Assembly: GCA_037389465.1 (NCBI GenBank)
Contig: JAZARR010000146.1
Coordinates: forward strand, 2,294,001-2,358,000
Reading direction: 5' to 3'
Source of the DNA: Baylisascaris procyonis
Lineage: Eukaryota > Nematoda > Chromadorea > Rhabditida > Ascarididae
Length of the DNA stretch: 64,000 bases
Positions 24,032 to 37,000 of this stretch are shown one piece after another. The first letter of the stretch is position 1. The number at the start of each line of letters is the position of its first letter. A program made the translations under genes and the position numbers. A model generated the notes under the pieces. That model saw nothing but the letters and a program-made list of their open reading frames with translations. It made no database searches and had not been told where the DNA came from.

Positions 24032-24320
24032 ATATTGGAAGTGTGTGTGCCATAAACCCCGAACTTCTCGGTTAACTCATATGCGGAAAATATCATTCAA
24101 TCCCCTTGTTCGGGAGTATCATATGACTTTGGCTCCCGCCAAATGAGCTGTTCGGCAAGTGCCGGCAGATTTCAATTCTCAGGAAGCAGTGCACTGAGTC
24201 CTGAAACATATCATGACCGAAGATGAAAAAGGTACCGAGGCAGGCAACCGGTAACGCCATGCGCGTTGCCTTAAAAACCAGGATATTTTAGCATCTTTCT
24301 ACGTTTCAGTGGCGATCAAG

Positions 24321-24640
24321 TATGGAAATTAGGCTTCAGGGCTCAATGTATTGCGCTCTGAGAACGGCTCTACCAGTACCGCCGACATCATTGGGAATTC
24401 AAAGCTGTTTGATATTCTTTAATGAAAACGGCAGCGAGAAATTTGAAACACATGACATTTTTCGAGTAATAGCCGTCCGAGAGATTCGAGGTTAACAACA
24501 TACGCTGGGAGCGATACATTCCTTCGTTTCGGATCAGCTCTGTCGTTTGATTATTCTATTGGGAATAAATCCATCATGGTTGCAATCCGTTACCAAAGCA
24601 TAATTCTTGCACTGGAGAACAAGAGCTGATTCAATACGTT
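24321..24640 (+). pseudogene. Two adjoining open frames that look like one exon split by a frameshift
   Basis: After an acceptor-like CTACGTTTCAG (ending about 24308) a plus-strand frame starts with ATG and runs 57 codons to a stop just after the string FRVIAVREIRG. The next frame begins before that stop and continues with LTTYAGSDTFLRFGSALSF and onward for about 45 codons to TGA near 24630. Both halves have coding-like composition. They could be two exons, a gene with a one-base shift (pseudogene or assembly error) or chance. I do not recognise the product. Confidence 0.3.
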
Positions 24641-27600
24641 TGTTGAACACATCATCAATTTAGAGATGCAAAAATTCGTCAGCCACTTAAGTTCATAACC
24701 CTTTGAGCTTCATTTGATGGTGAATATATTTTAATGGTATTGTTTCCTGCAGATGTGACTAATGGTGAATACAAATGCAAATGCCAATTTCACAAAGAGC
24801 CGGAATCCATAAACTCAACAAATTTTAGAATATTTTTTCACACTGCAAAAACGAATTACTTCAGATTCATAACTTCAATTCAATTCTTAAAAATCGAAAA
24901 AAATTACACACTAATAATTTCTATTTTACAAAAAAAGACTGCAAAATAGCATAAACATTTTGTTGGTATAAGCGAGCGATCAATATATTTGCCGTAAAAG
25001 AATTCAACAAACAAATGACCATAGCGTGTGTAAAGAGCAACGCATTGCGTCTGCTATTGCCTCTCCTAATTAAAATCAATTTTTCTTCATCGGTCGTTTC
25101 CATGGATAAATAGTTGCGAGGAAATTTCCTTCCAATCGGGTTGCTCCATTTTAAGCCACAAAAGATGCATGATTATTTCTTTGCACTAAGCAGCCGAAAA
25201 AACACACACAAAAGCTCGCAACTGGGCGTCCTCCGAACGTTACTCTATCATCCACCATATGATCCCCTTTATAGCTGCAATAATGCTTGAGATGAGATTG
25301 TAGGATCGTTCGATTAGCACTGTGAATTGATCTGTCGCAAACCTTACAAAATACAGCGTCAGGTTAAAATGGTAACATCGTCATGCTCATCTCAGATTCA
25401 CAGTGGAAAATCAGTTTCTTTTTTTCTTTGCAAAGTGATATATGTAACGTTCTAATACTGACAACAGAAGCAAGTTTTTTCGTTATGGAGTAATTAAAAC
25501 TAGTTCTATTAACTGCTGATTTGGGTATCAGGTTTTGATGCATATGGTCACCAAATAGTTTCAATGAGGTCGCCATTAATAATGTTTGAAAATTTTCAAC
25601 TCCGTCTTATTTATTATACGTCCACCTATCTGCACAGTAATGAAAAACAAAAGGTGCGAAGATTTCTTCACCAGCGAAAGTGGAATCCACCATTGCAGCA
25701 ACATCTCTCAATAACTGTTGTCGTGCATGTGATGTTTTTAAACCATGAAAAGGAAGTAAGTTTCACCTGGCGATTTATCAATATTTTGAGGCGACCTTTA
25801 AAGAATCCCCGAATCTTTCATCAAAGCACCTATAGATATCAGCGAGAAATGTTTTCGTGAATGTTTTTTTTTCACTGCCACATTGCTTTTTGTCCGTCTG
25901 CACACCATTGCATAGGCAACTGCTTTTAAAGATGCATTATATGAAAGAAGATTCACCAAATTATGTCCTATTTTTAACAGTCAGCCGCAGCATAACGTTA
26001 GCTCATTGCCTGAATATAAAATTGTGCTTAGGTGTTCTCCTCTAGTAACTTAAGAACACGAGTGTTTCTTTAAAACAATGAATGCATTGTAACAATCATA
26101 AATAGATGCAATCGAATGAGGAAGTGAACACAAAAGCTTACAGCTTCATAGCGAGCATCCATTTAAGCTGAGCAATGCCGTAGACATGCGACAGCGGGGA
26201 TGGTGAGGCTATAGAAGGCGCAGAACGCAGCACTGCGCCCATCCACACAATGTTATTTAATGCGTTCTCTCATGCTATGAGTCAGCACACAGCACGACCA
26301 CAAGCTTTCTTCTTAATATACGGCAATGCACTAGCGAATACCCATTTAGGAAACAAAAGCGATCCACTCAACTCATTCGCTTCATCACTGCCACATCACC
26401 AGAGGGAAAAAATGCTTGATCAAAGCCCAAATAAGCGTTTCCATAAATTGTGATGTTGGGCTCAGTTTATTTCCGGATACATTCAAACATCCTTCAAATT
26501 CCATTTTCATAAGCAAAAGGTGCGATTGATATCCTAATTTATAGTAATCTTTCATTACTTGGCCAATGATTATCATCTAATTTACAACGATCCACTAGAT
26601 TTCAAAAACTGTTTGTAACTTCGACAAGCGTACACATATGTCGCATAAAAAAGTATCACTCAGTGAATACCGGTGAGCTGTTGAAAAAAGGGATAGTTGT
26701 AATTTGACCAGACGCGTTTGACTCGACAAATCTTAACTGACATCAGCATTGCTTGTACAATAGATCCTATGCTAAAGGAACAATCAGTGCATAGGAGACG
26801 TGCCGACGTAAAGCATCAATAGTACAGTTGCGCTCAAAACGATTGTTGCCGATTTATTATCCGTTTGAGAGACTTATCTAGACGAATCAACAGTTAGATC
26901 CAGCTGTAATAATTGTTCAAAGAAGATAATTCAAAAAAATGATAATAATGTCTAAAAAATAACGATTTCAAGCAATATAAAAGATTTACGTTTTTAGATG
27001 ATCAGTGAATGACCTCACTCTGGAATACTGTGCTGTCGCATATGAGCAAAATCTTCTCGCCTTAATGAGATGGACAGGTGGAATCAGTAAAAAATTTTGC
27101 GCATTTCTAGGTGATTCCCACTATTAGCTCTTCTAAACCATACAAATGCATTCCATGATATATAGTTAGAGTGCAATTAGAAAAATTCATCGAAAAATGC
27201 TAAATTTTCGCCATTTTTGGCGTATGGATTCTCTGAACTATGGTCAAAACTGATTTCAAAAACTATAGGTAAAGAGGTGAGGTGGAATCTGCCAGTGTTT
27301 TGATAACATAGAACTTACATGCTGTCAAGACCAGAATGGCTAGGCAGACGGATGGCGTTTATTGAACGACTTCATGACTGCACCTGCTATAACGCAGTTG
27401 CAGATGTGTCAACACAAAACAGATGAGAATGATACAACGAAAATGAAAATACAAGATTTTTTCGAAAAATGAGTGCTAACAGGACAGTCTAATCCACAAA
27501 AATATACGTCAACCAACGTTGTCTAGCTCATCTGACAATTTCTTTGCTATCACTATACAGCAGTGTTTCGCATTTCATTAGAGAAGAGTAGTTTTCATTT

Positions 27601-29583
27601 TTGAAATTTATGGAAACAACAAACTTAACTGATGAATAGATGTTGATAAATAAAAAATAAAAAAGATTTGAATTAATTTTGAGTAATTTTTATGGGAATT
27701 AATAATTGATCCACACCTATGACAATAACTATCAAGGCACTAATTTAATTACCATTGAAGCGATCGCTATTTAGTGGAGAAAATACGCAGCTGTTTAGCT
27801 CCACTAAACAACTGTCACTTAAGCATTTCCTCATATATACCTATCAACGTTGCTCTCTTTCACTTGCAAAATTGCGATTTTAAGTAGCGGTTGCAAAGAC
27901 ACCTGAGAAGGGAGGCGATATTCAGAAATTCAACGTTGTGATGATGACCCAATAGGTTAAAGTTGTGATGAATCATCGTTATGATCAGTCGCGACGCGAT
28001 GACGAAGCCACTAAGGTGGGCGATATTTTAGCAATGAATGCCCCTAACGATTTTTCTTTTCATCGAAAATGCTTCCTAAAATGATCCTTTAGAATCGATT
28101 ACACTTTATGGCCAACTATCTCATAGGAATAGTTAATTTAATTGCTTATGTTTAGCACTTCCATAACAGAGACACATAAATGCTTTTTGAAAAGAATCCC
28201 GCTACAGTGATAGCAGTAAATAAATGCGAAAGCGTTAACGGTTGAGATTTACTAGAAAAAGAAGATAAACAAAGTTAAGAGAAACGCTTTCAAAATGAAT
28301 CATTCCGGGCATTCGCTTATAAGTGGCGACAGAATCAGGGACAAAATGGAAGCTTTCCGCCCATAAAAACCGAGAAACCTTCCAAGATATCCCAAATTCG
28401 AGCGCCCGCTTAGCGCTCGAGGAATCAATGATTTGAAGCAATAAAAACGGTCTGAAATTTTTTTATTCTATTCTAATACATCTGTAGAATCGTTTTCATG
28501 CTAAAGAAATACTAGCCGGAAAAAAAAATGTTCGTAGAGAAATGAGAGATATTTTGCCTTAATTGTCTTTCGTGTGAACAAAATCAATTTTAGAGCATAA
28601 ACTTTCGAAATGATGCAAATGGATGAAAGGGGATGTGTATAGTTAGTGCAGATGCTACTAGTGATGAACTACGCATCGCAACGAGGATTTTATAAACAGT
28701 TAGTCAATTTATGACAAAACATGATTCCAATTAAAATGAAGAAAAACCAAGGAGGTGGCTGTATTAAAATGTTTCGATATGTAACGAAGTAGTTCACTAA
28801 TGTTGAGCCGAAAACGATTGGGAAAATCACATCAGTGAGGAGAAATTTAAAAAAATTGCTAGCAAAAGATTGTTTGAGATAACATGGCCTGGATGTTTTT
28901 GTTGTTTTCTGCTTCTTTAAAGAATTTCCTTGAAAATCAATTTAAGCGTTACGGAGAATTCGCAAAAATAGTCAAGCTACTCGGGCAATTCATATTTGCC
29001 GGCTAAAAATTATCTATTCGTTGACACCATCGACGAGGATTTTTTAGCATAATCGATTGTGAATCTATTTACAGCTATTTCTATTGCAATTAAATTCTTC
29101 AATAAATGCATACCTTCGCCGTTGTAATAAAAAAAAAAAAGAATCCACTAACAGCAAAAATAATTTATGGGCGAGAATATATCTCTAAGAAGGGAAACGT
29201 TGCAAAAAAAACCTTTTCGAAAATACTCGATGCAGAGACAATAATATGGTGAAATGCTGACAGCCGATTTACAGTTGAAAGTTAGTACCAATAGACGACC
29301 GACTGAGCAACGTAACGTGATGGCAGAGAATGATGTAGCAAACGAAGCGCAACGCATGCGTCCCACAAAGGTGTTTTAACGATGGAATGTGACTCGTTCA
29401 TGTGAAGAGAGAGAGCACTTTTCCCTATCATTACGACTGATAAGAACTTTAGGGTGACCACTTACCAACGGTAAGCAAACGGTTGAAAAACAGAGCAAAA
29501 CGATGATGTGTTATATGCTCTCATCCATGAAACTTTTGCTGAGAAAATTTCAATGGATGAGATAAACTTCCACAAAACGATTT
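24641..29583. other. Five-kilobase region with no supportable gene
   Basis: Open frames exist (25564-25860 plus, 24921-25103 minus, 26250-26453 plus, 28235-28441 minus). The best is the plus segment 25564-25755, which ends at a strong donor GGAA-gtaagt, but I could not link it in phase to neighbours. Two hairpins stand out: 27770-27808 (10-bp perfect arms) and about 28403-28423 (CGAGCGC/GCGCTCG). Confidence 0.4.
27770..27808. repeat. 10-bp perfect inverted repeat TTTAGTGGAG / CTCCACTAAA
   Basis: Arms 27770-27779 and 27799-27808 are exact reverse complements separated by 19 bases. Inside the spacer GTTTAG can alternatively pair with the downstream CTAAAC. No gene is adjacent. Confidence 0.5.
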
Positions 29584-29589
29584 TTTATT
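29584..29589 (-). terminator. Candidate poly(A) signal of the minus-strand gene ending at 29671
   Basis: TTTATT on plus is AATAAA on minus, about 82 bases beyond the TAA at 29673-29671. This supports the terminal exon of that gene. Confidence 0.5.
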
Positions 29590-29670
29590 GTAATGCATGT
29601 CGATGGATCATAACTTCAAAACTACGGCATTATAACACTTTTGCGATCATCGCTTAGGAGGAAGTAAGCT

Positions 29671-31008
29671 TTAAATTGCATTAACTTCATCGACTACATC
29701 GACTGGTAGCGCTGCAAATGGTAAGGAACGATACCGTCCATATTCGTATCGTGTATGCTTGAACAAAAGGCCCGATTTCCACTTTTTGTGGTGCCCAACG
29801 TCTTGGCTTCCATTCAGATGAGATGCTTGCATATACTTCATTACGCCAATATGATCGCTGAGGTCTTAAGATTTTGATAATCTTCGCATCCCATACCAGT
29901 TCTGGAGATGAACGCAGGGGACAAACTAAAATCGCAACCAGATTTCGCGCTGTAATCGCAGCATTTAAAAAATTAGCACGCAAAAGCGGGACAGAAGAGG
30001 AAGAAATAAGAAACGATCGATTAAAACTTGATAATTCTTCCAATTTTTTAGCGGTAAACCTCCCAGGCATCCTCTTGTGAACAGTGGTAACAACCAAATT
30101 TATAGTGAACGCAATGAATTTACCTATGAAACGATATAATACAATCTTATAACCCTTGAATCACTTGAGAGCCCAAAACGAGTACTTTAATAGAGAGAGA
30201 ATTTTATGATTTTCCTGGGTTAGCGGGCTTTTTTGAAGAAAGTACCCAATTAAAGCAAAAGGCTTGTGAGAAGCGGCAGCAAGTTCCAGAGTCGGGCAAC
30301 TCCACAAGTTCAGTGAAATGGTTAGTTAAAATTAGGTTGGTCGTCTGCTCCCTTTTAATACGCACATTTCTTTCAACTTTGTCTGACCATACGCAAATTT
30401 AATATGCACCTGTTTGCCGAACTTGAATGAAAGACGTTTTTACGTTCATAGATGGCCTCCACTCTGGAATGCATATCGCTATTTGCGTGATGATCACTCA
30501 TCGAACGATTCACCTGCATATTCAATTATAATTTCTGCGGCTTACAACGCCAATAAATCAAGATAAAAGCATATTTAAATGTTCAACTCGACTCGATCCA
30601 TGCCTTTCATTCTAAAAGAATTTCAACAAATATAACGCGTGTCGTGAATGCATTATTCGAAAAAAACGCATAGCTAACGGGAACATTTTACGAAACAGAA
30701 AATGTGTGCAGCGAAATTCGTAACAGACATAAGGCGATTGTATAAGTACTAGCAGTCAACTTCTTAAACACCGTTTTGAATGGGCTTATCGCTATAGCAC
30801 CTTTAAGGGCAATACCGACCGCAAAGCCCAAAGACTCGTCCTTATTTTCACCATGGACTGTTCTCATTAATAGCCTCTCTCATAGAGGTTGTACTGCCTT
30901 CATCGACATTGGAGAGTGTGCGTAATGGTGTGACTGATTCTGCCGTTTCTAATTCTAACAGGAAGAATGCACACCTCATAGTGAACTTCTTGGGTGCAGA
31001 ATTCGTGG
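29671..31008 (-). CDS. 3' part of an unrecognised gene, three phase-matched exons
   Basis: Minus-strand exons 31008-30852 (acceptor GCTCGCTGCAG, donor CCATG-gtgaaa), 29949-29897 (acceptor GCGATTACAG, donor ACTG-gtatgg) and 29864-29671 (acceptor ATCTTAAG, stop TAA) join in phase and encode about 133 residues at the C terminus of a longer protein. Recognisable strings are KKFTMRCAFFLLELETAES, KSGCDFSLSPAFIS and YEYGRYRSLPFAALPVDVV. I see no transmembrane segment and no domain I can name. A different minus frame is open over the whole interval 29687-30097 (136 codons). I prefer the spliced model because its two junctions agree in phase and a poly(A) signal follows. Upstream exons were not found. 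The 5' end faces the plus-strand gene that begins before 31522. Confidence 0.5.
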
Positions 31009-31036
31009 CTGCAGCGAGCGAACTTGGATAAGTTTC

Positions 31037-31059
31037 TTTTTTTTTGGGGGGGGGGGGGG
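31037..31059. repeat. T9G14 homopolymer junction
   Basis: Nine T are followed directly by fourteen G on the plus strand. A G run of this length is rare in an AT-rich genome and is a G-quadruplex candidate. It lies just upstream of exon 31008-30852 of the minus-strand gene, where it reads as a C-rich tract about 40 bases before the acceptor. Confidence 0.85.
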
Positions 31060-31521
31060 AATAATTTTCGTAATAAACCACCAACGTGAAATACGTCAAC
31101 TGAAAGCAAAAAAAAAGAAGAAAAACTACAATACTGCACCAGGAACAGGTTAGCAGCGGATAATTAAATGAAAACAAATACTGCGGAGACTACTGCCTCT
31201 GCGGCAACAACTTTTAAACATAAAAGCAACCTTTATTTTCTGACAGCCCAAATATGACCAACCATTGTATTTGAATTCGGCACTATAAACAAAACGGCGC
31301 AAGTTTTATATTTTCCATAACAGCTTGCTAATTCCGATACGGCAGCATTATCTACCCCTTCGGGTGAAAAACCGAAAAAAAAATTTCGGCCATTTCTTCC
31401 TCAGAGCGCTAAATTTGACATTTGCACGCCAACCATTCCCGGTTAATTGAAAAAATGTTGCCTTCATAAGTCTGACTTCAGCAACCTCAGGCACACATAT
31501 TTATAGCAATGAATATTTCAG

Positions 31522-34012
31522 AAGAACGAAGAACGATACGTATACATTTTGATGACGCCACCATATGACGGCGACCTTATGCTTGTTGATTTGCTTTCTT
31601 CAGACGTAAATTCACTACTGCTAAAATGCATAGTGGGACCGTCTTTTTATACATACAATGAAGCAAAAAAACGAACGATTCAAGCAAACAAAGTTACTAA
31701 TTTACACTCAGTTACTCTTGCAGTTACCTTCGCAATTCAGCTTTTCAACATCGGATACGTAAGATCTTTGACAAGTTTTCATATTCTCAAGCAACGGTTT
31801 TGGTTCATTTGTTCTACAGCTGATGGAATGGCTATTGCAGTCCGGAACTGTGACTTCTATCAGTACGGAAGACAATGTACAGTTGATGCCAGAATATGAT
31901 CAACAGACAGGTGATGTGACTTTTAGCTCCAATATTAGCATGTTGTTACTTGCCATGTCATCCTTGCCACACTCCTCACCACTTTGCTAATGCACCCACA
32001 CGTCCCCATGCAATCCGGTCACGTTTCAGCTATAGCTCAGCCGCTTCGTCATCCGTTGGGGCCAGGCGTGATCTAGACCTCGTCACCAGTTTCTGCTTAG
32101 AAGCCCACCGTTCTCTTGCTTTGCTGGCTTCCAATATTCCGACTTTGCTACTGTCGTATACGATTACAGGTCCGAGGTTCATGTTCGCCGCAACAGGAGG
32201 GAACAGCAGAAATGTAACCGCTAAAACCCGCCCCGTACCCAGCACAAGAAGTGCCGGAAAAATTTCCTGAAGAGTCAAACGGCAAATCAACAGAAAAAGA
32301 GATTTGTTTACCAAAGCAGTTCCACAGTTTGCTACGAAAAGTTATAAGGTCAGAAGACTGGGCATCGGCCACAAGTACGAGTCTTAATAATGTTGCGCCT
32401 TGCTGTCACTGCTGCGAAAACTTAAAAGGTAGGACTACTAAGACTCAATTCAACAAGTAATATTCGTTGAAGGCACACCTGCGGTTGATCGGTTATGAGA
32501 TAGTGGTTTTGCACACCGTTGGCTTTCGAAGCCATACGTCTTCCTCTCGACCTTCCCAGATGAAGCACTGCTCAATCGAAAAGGCTCGCAAAATCACGCA
32601 GAGAAGACGTATAGGGATGAGAAGTAACTCGGTATGAGGGAACAGTAATATGAGTACGATCGGGTAATCGGGGATGTGTAGGCGAACGCAAAGTGAGAGG
32701 TGTGTTGTTATGCTTTGCAAAATGAGACACCACCTTGCTTATCACTATTGCAGCGACACACCGATAACACCACTGGGCAATCACTTGCACGTGCCATTAA
32801 ACCTGGCAACTTGCTCTGTCCGATGACTTGCTTAGAAACTAGCCCGCAGTTTCTTACTGCACGACTGAGGGGGCGAATCGAAACAGACCAAGAACGGAAT
32901 CACAGAAATCATATGAAAGAAAGCCATGAAAGGTCCTCTTCAGTCACACTAGGGCAATGAATGCCGTTCAGAAACAGTATAATCGAAGGCTTCATTTTTT
33001 GCATAGCGCCACTGTGGTATGAGACGTCCCGTTCACTCGAACTAGAAACAACTGACGCAACCGACCATCACCACCACAAACGAAATTCGTGAAGTAAGCG
33101 ATATAACTCCAGATGCCACAATTTCCGCATTATCACTCCCTAACGGGACAAGAGACGCGTTGTCCTCTGTTCTCGACATCACGCACTTCAGCGACTCTCA
33201 CAGAACACAACTTATTAGAAGCCATTATTTCCAGGCATTTAGTTTTCTCAACAAGGTTGCGAAATCCGAACCAAATTAACTTGATAATATTAACCTCTCG
33301 GTCATTTTCACAGCTGCCACACCTGTAAGAATGACCGAGAGGCTTCAGCAAAAGAACAAGGACATAAGGGAACACTTTTTCCTGTTCTGTTGAGTCTAGA
33401 AACATGATGGTAAAGACAGTAAAACATTGTAAAGTTTGGTCTTTGAAGTTATCATGTGCGGCATTTCCGTAGAAGTTTGCAAATGCGTATAAAAAATGAT
33501 TAGGGCCATCTAGAACTGGGGCTAAATATTTAGCCAGATAACTGTGCCAGCGTCCAGAAACTTACAGTGGTGGAATTCCGTATGCCGCTCACGACAATGG
33601 TGATATTCTTCCGCAAATGAACCTAAGTGTTCTCATGCTGACAACAACAAACAACAACAATATTCACATATCACAAATCACGAAAAAATATCAACGCCAC
33701 AAGCTTGCCGAGCGCACAAATGTTAACAACCATCCCTGAGCTCGACAACACGGAAACAAACGTCTCGGGGAACGCTACACTCATATTGCACGAAACATTC
33801 GCGAAGAGCCCGCGCTTTGCGAATTGTCGTTTGCGAAGTACTCATATTCTAATGATGGGGTGATCTACATCCACGATCTGCTGCGTAGTGCACATAATAA
33901 AAAATTTTTGTACTATTTGAAAACCGATATCGGTACGATGATCTACAAACGGAATTCTTCAAATATGCTTAAAAAGGCGATCGAATTACACGTGCAAATG
34001 ATCACTGAATAG
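31522..34012 (+). CDS. Unrecognised multi-exon gene, 3' portion
   Basis: Plus-strand exons 31522-31758 (acceptor GAATATTTCAG), 31820-31910, 32243-32428, 32560-32623, 32754-32790 or 32817, and 33046-33255 join with agreeing phases. A final open segment of about 80 codons runs to a TAG at 34010-34012 (its acceptor is uncertain, near 33755 or 33809). The reconstructed part is about 330 residues. The first exon is leucine-rich and helical (LMLVDLLSSDVNSLLLKC, then SVTLAVTFAIQLFNIGY). The third carries a short cysteine-rich string CCHCCENL, which lacks the spacing of a RING or other zinc finger I know. The tail includes IYIHDLLRSAHNKKFLYYL. I do not recognise the family. Upstream exons are expected because the first acceptor is a normal intron site in an open frame. 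The intron before the last exon holds a copy of a dispersed repeat (33294-33441). Confidence 0.5.
33294..33441. repeat. Dispersed repeat, copy 1, with 13-bp inverted-repeat head
   Basis: Bases 33311-33441 match 45484-45612 almost base for base (shared stretches include GAATGACCGAGAGG, TTTTTCCTGTTCTGTTGAGT as TTTTCCTGTTCTGTTGAGTC, and GTAAAGACAGTAAAACATTG). In this copy CCTCTCGGTCATT (33294-33306) is the exact reverse complement of AATGACCGAGAGG (33330-33342), forming a 13-bp stem with a 23-base loop. The left arm is absent in copy 2. The element sits in an intron of the plus-strand gene. It looks like part of a MITE or other short non-autonomous transposon. Confidence 0.8.
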
Positions 34013-37000
34013 TAGACACAATCCTAAGACCCCGCAATATGTCTTCTATACGGACGCAGAATCGCGCCATACCAGACAACAGACATGAGCGTAGAAGACA
34101 AAGCACAAAGCAAGATGTTTTTTAACAGAGTTGCTTCGCGGTCATGCTGAATCCATTCCAGCTTTGTTGGCAACTTAGCTTTTTCGCAACTACATCAACA
34201 AGTCAGTTCAAAGTTAATATGAAGCCTCAGCTCTTCGGCTTCACTCTTTCAGCTGTTCAGCCGAGCCCCTTAGCTGTTTAAAGGAGCCCTCTCAATGACT
34301 CTGCAGAAAGCTTATACCCTGTTTCATAATTTAAAATCTTTCACCCTAATCTTTTCCACCTCTCCTTTCGACATGACATCATCTAGTTGCACAGCTCTTG
34401 TTCAGCATGGAGTTACGACGCTGTTCCAATGTATTCACTTTGCGTCAGATAAGATATAATTACGACCGATATCGGTACCAGCCCTATCCTCATCCCCGAG
34501 TGTAACCGCGGAAAAACACTCGTTGCGAGTAGGCCTCGACCACGTTTGTGGCAGAGATGAGAACAAGATCCCTGTGTAACCTTGGCTACGTTCTGTCGCC
34601 TCCTTAGTTTTTCTTCGGGCCAAAATTTTCTCTGGTTCAAAGTCATCTACTGTTATCTTCATTCGCGTAAATCGTGGAACAACCATCTTTTGCTGCCCCA
34701 AAGCAAGTGTTGCCATTTTCGATGTTTTCACAACCTTTAACTACTATGCGCTCTAACTGATGCGACATACTTGGGAAGATAGAAGGCTCATCGCTTCTCT
34801 GTTAGGACTCGCTCCATTCAGACTGTTCAGATGAGCCTTTTAGGAAGTTCACTGAAAAGTAAGCAAATCTGGCCTGAAATTCCTAACTTTGACCTAGAAA
34901 AACGGGTGAAAATTGATAAAAAATGAATTTGCATACGTAAGCAAGTGCTAGATAGAAATTTCGCGGTGACTTGTTCAAACACCCCGTGCAACTCATGGCG
35001 CGTAACGTTCGTTTGTTAGATACCAAGTTATTCCGATCGGTCTGTTTCCGTGAATACGGAAACATTATAGAGCGGGTCGGGATTATCGACTGATTCGGAG
35101 TTTCATGCCATTGCGACTGGCTTTCATCCAACCACGTGCAACAGTTGCCTCCATAAAAATGGAACAAATAGTTGGATTAGAAGCTTTCACACCCCTGCCA
35201 AACTCAGTAAGGGATTTTGGAGCATAGAGAAGCTGAATGCAGTATTTCTGCAAGACCAAATTACAGACAGTGGCTCTTGACCTCGTCGCGAAATCTGAGA
35301 CAGAAATATTAGGATGACCACCGGAGTTCAAGTTTTGAATTTTCACAATTAGAGATGTCGAACCCGATGCTTTAGTAAAAACAAATCATATCCAAATTCC
35401 TCTTTATCCTGATCGCAAAATCTACTTCAGAAATGCTCGGATTACAATCTAGCATTACAACTAGAGGTTAGCGAGCACATAGAAACCGCATATGAAGCTC
35501 CTTTAAAACTTTAAAAAATCGTTTAAAGCCAGATTAGTGAGCACAGGCTTTTAAGCCCTGTCGCGGGTTGTGGCATAAAAGGTCCAAGGAAACGCTTTCA
35601 GGCAAATTTATACTTGTCGTTCTGCCTTCCGAAAATCATATATTTCTGAAATTTCTTGTTTATACGTTAAATTTTTAACTGTATGTCGTATAAGCACTTC
35701 TTTCTTCAATAAGTAATTCAAACTTTTCAACTACTTTTCTTTGCGCTACTTCACTTTTATGACGAAAGCGCTGAAAATAATTGCACATTAGCGACAACCG
35801 CATCAGATCATATCATATCATCTTCCTCACTTAAGCGAGAGTGAGAGAAAGATGTATTGAAAAATAACCCTTTGCGCGAGTGTTAAATCCCACGAACCAG
35901 CCCAGCAAGAAGCAGACTTGCATCTTTCATCGAAACTTAAGTAATTATTCGTATAAAGGTTTGACGGCTAGTAACTAAATATTTCGACCACACCTATTCT
36001 GTGTTGTCGACCAAATGCAATATGCATATGGAGTGACAGAACCGTGAGTGCGCATAAAGCAAGAGAACAAAGTAACATCAAACACCGCAACAAAAGAAAA
36101 AAGTCACTTTCCCGACGCGTTTGTGCCACAAAGGTTACAGAGAAATGAGTTGGAAATTTGCGGTCACATTCTAAATTCCTCTGCCTACAAATAATTAGGG
36201 GAAAATGAGATGCGTAGTGTGTGAAAGGATTTGAAATCGAAATTTACAACATTATCAATTTCGATTTCACACACTTCGCAACTCATTGTTCTTTGCAAAA
36301 TCGTGAACAAATTGGCGCAGAACAACGGTTTGCACTTTCGAAACGTCGCCCTGTCGAGAGAAAAAATGGTCGCGTTTTCTTACAAACTCATGTTCCCAAG
36401 AAACGCCTAATAGTTACAACAGAAGAAATCTATCTGCACTTCCTCCTCTCGAAATACTAACTAAAATATCTCACATATGACATCAACTGATATGATTCCT
36501 GTTAAGCTTGCTGCTAAACCTGCTGCAAAAGCGAAAAGCTGCTCAAATTGAGTTCTATAAAAACTCACTTTAAAGATCCGTACCATTAAAAACCCGAAGT
36601 TATGAAACCTAGATAACTTCAATTAAAAACACTGCAAAACCCAATGCCAATCAGTAGACGAAAAACGCCGTTCTTCATCGAGTTCGCATGCGTACAAGCA
36701 CAACTGAGATAGGAACATATTTATTTGCGATCAATCGAATATCATAACAGCACATTGTCTGCCACGTTACGACGTAGTGATCATTTAGAACGATGCCCGA
36801 TCTTTGCTTTATTCCATTTGCATTGCTTTATATAGCTGTCCCGCGAGAAGACAGACAGAATTTTGATCATAAACTGAAGTCATTATCACCCTAACGTTAG
36901 ATTTTGCTAATTGAGGAGTGAAATTATTAGTCGGTCCTGTTACCTAAATTCTATAAGAAAACCCCTTTCGAGCGATGTTTACTTTGAAAAGCGGAAATAA

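Noticed and set aside
29687..30097. 136-codon single-exon minus frame
   Set aside because: A spliced model in other frames (31008-30852, 29949-29897, 29864-29671) has two phase-consistent junctions and a following AATAAA, so I prefer it.
32030..32314. Minus-strand 94-codon frame with coding-like tail
   Set aside because: It lies mostly in the intron between plus exons ending 31910 and starting 32243, has no donor in phase with the minus gene at 31008, and opposes a better supported plus exon.
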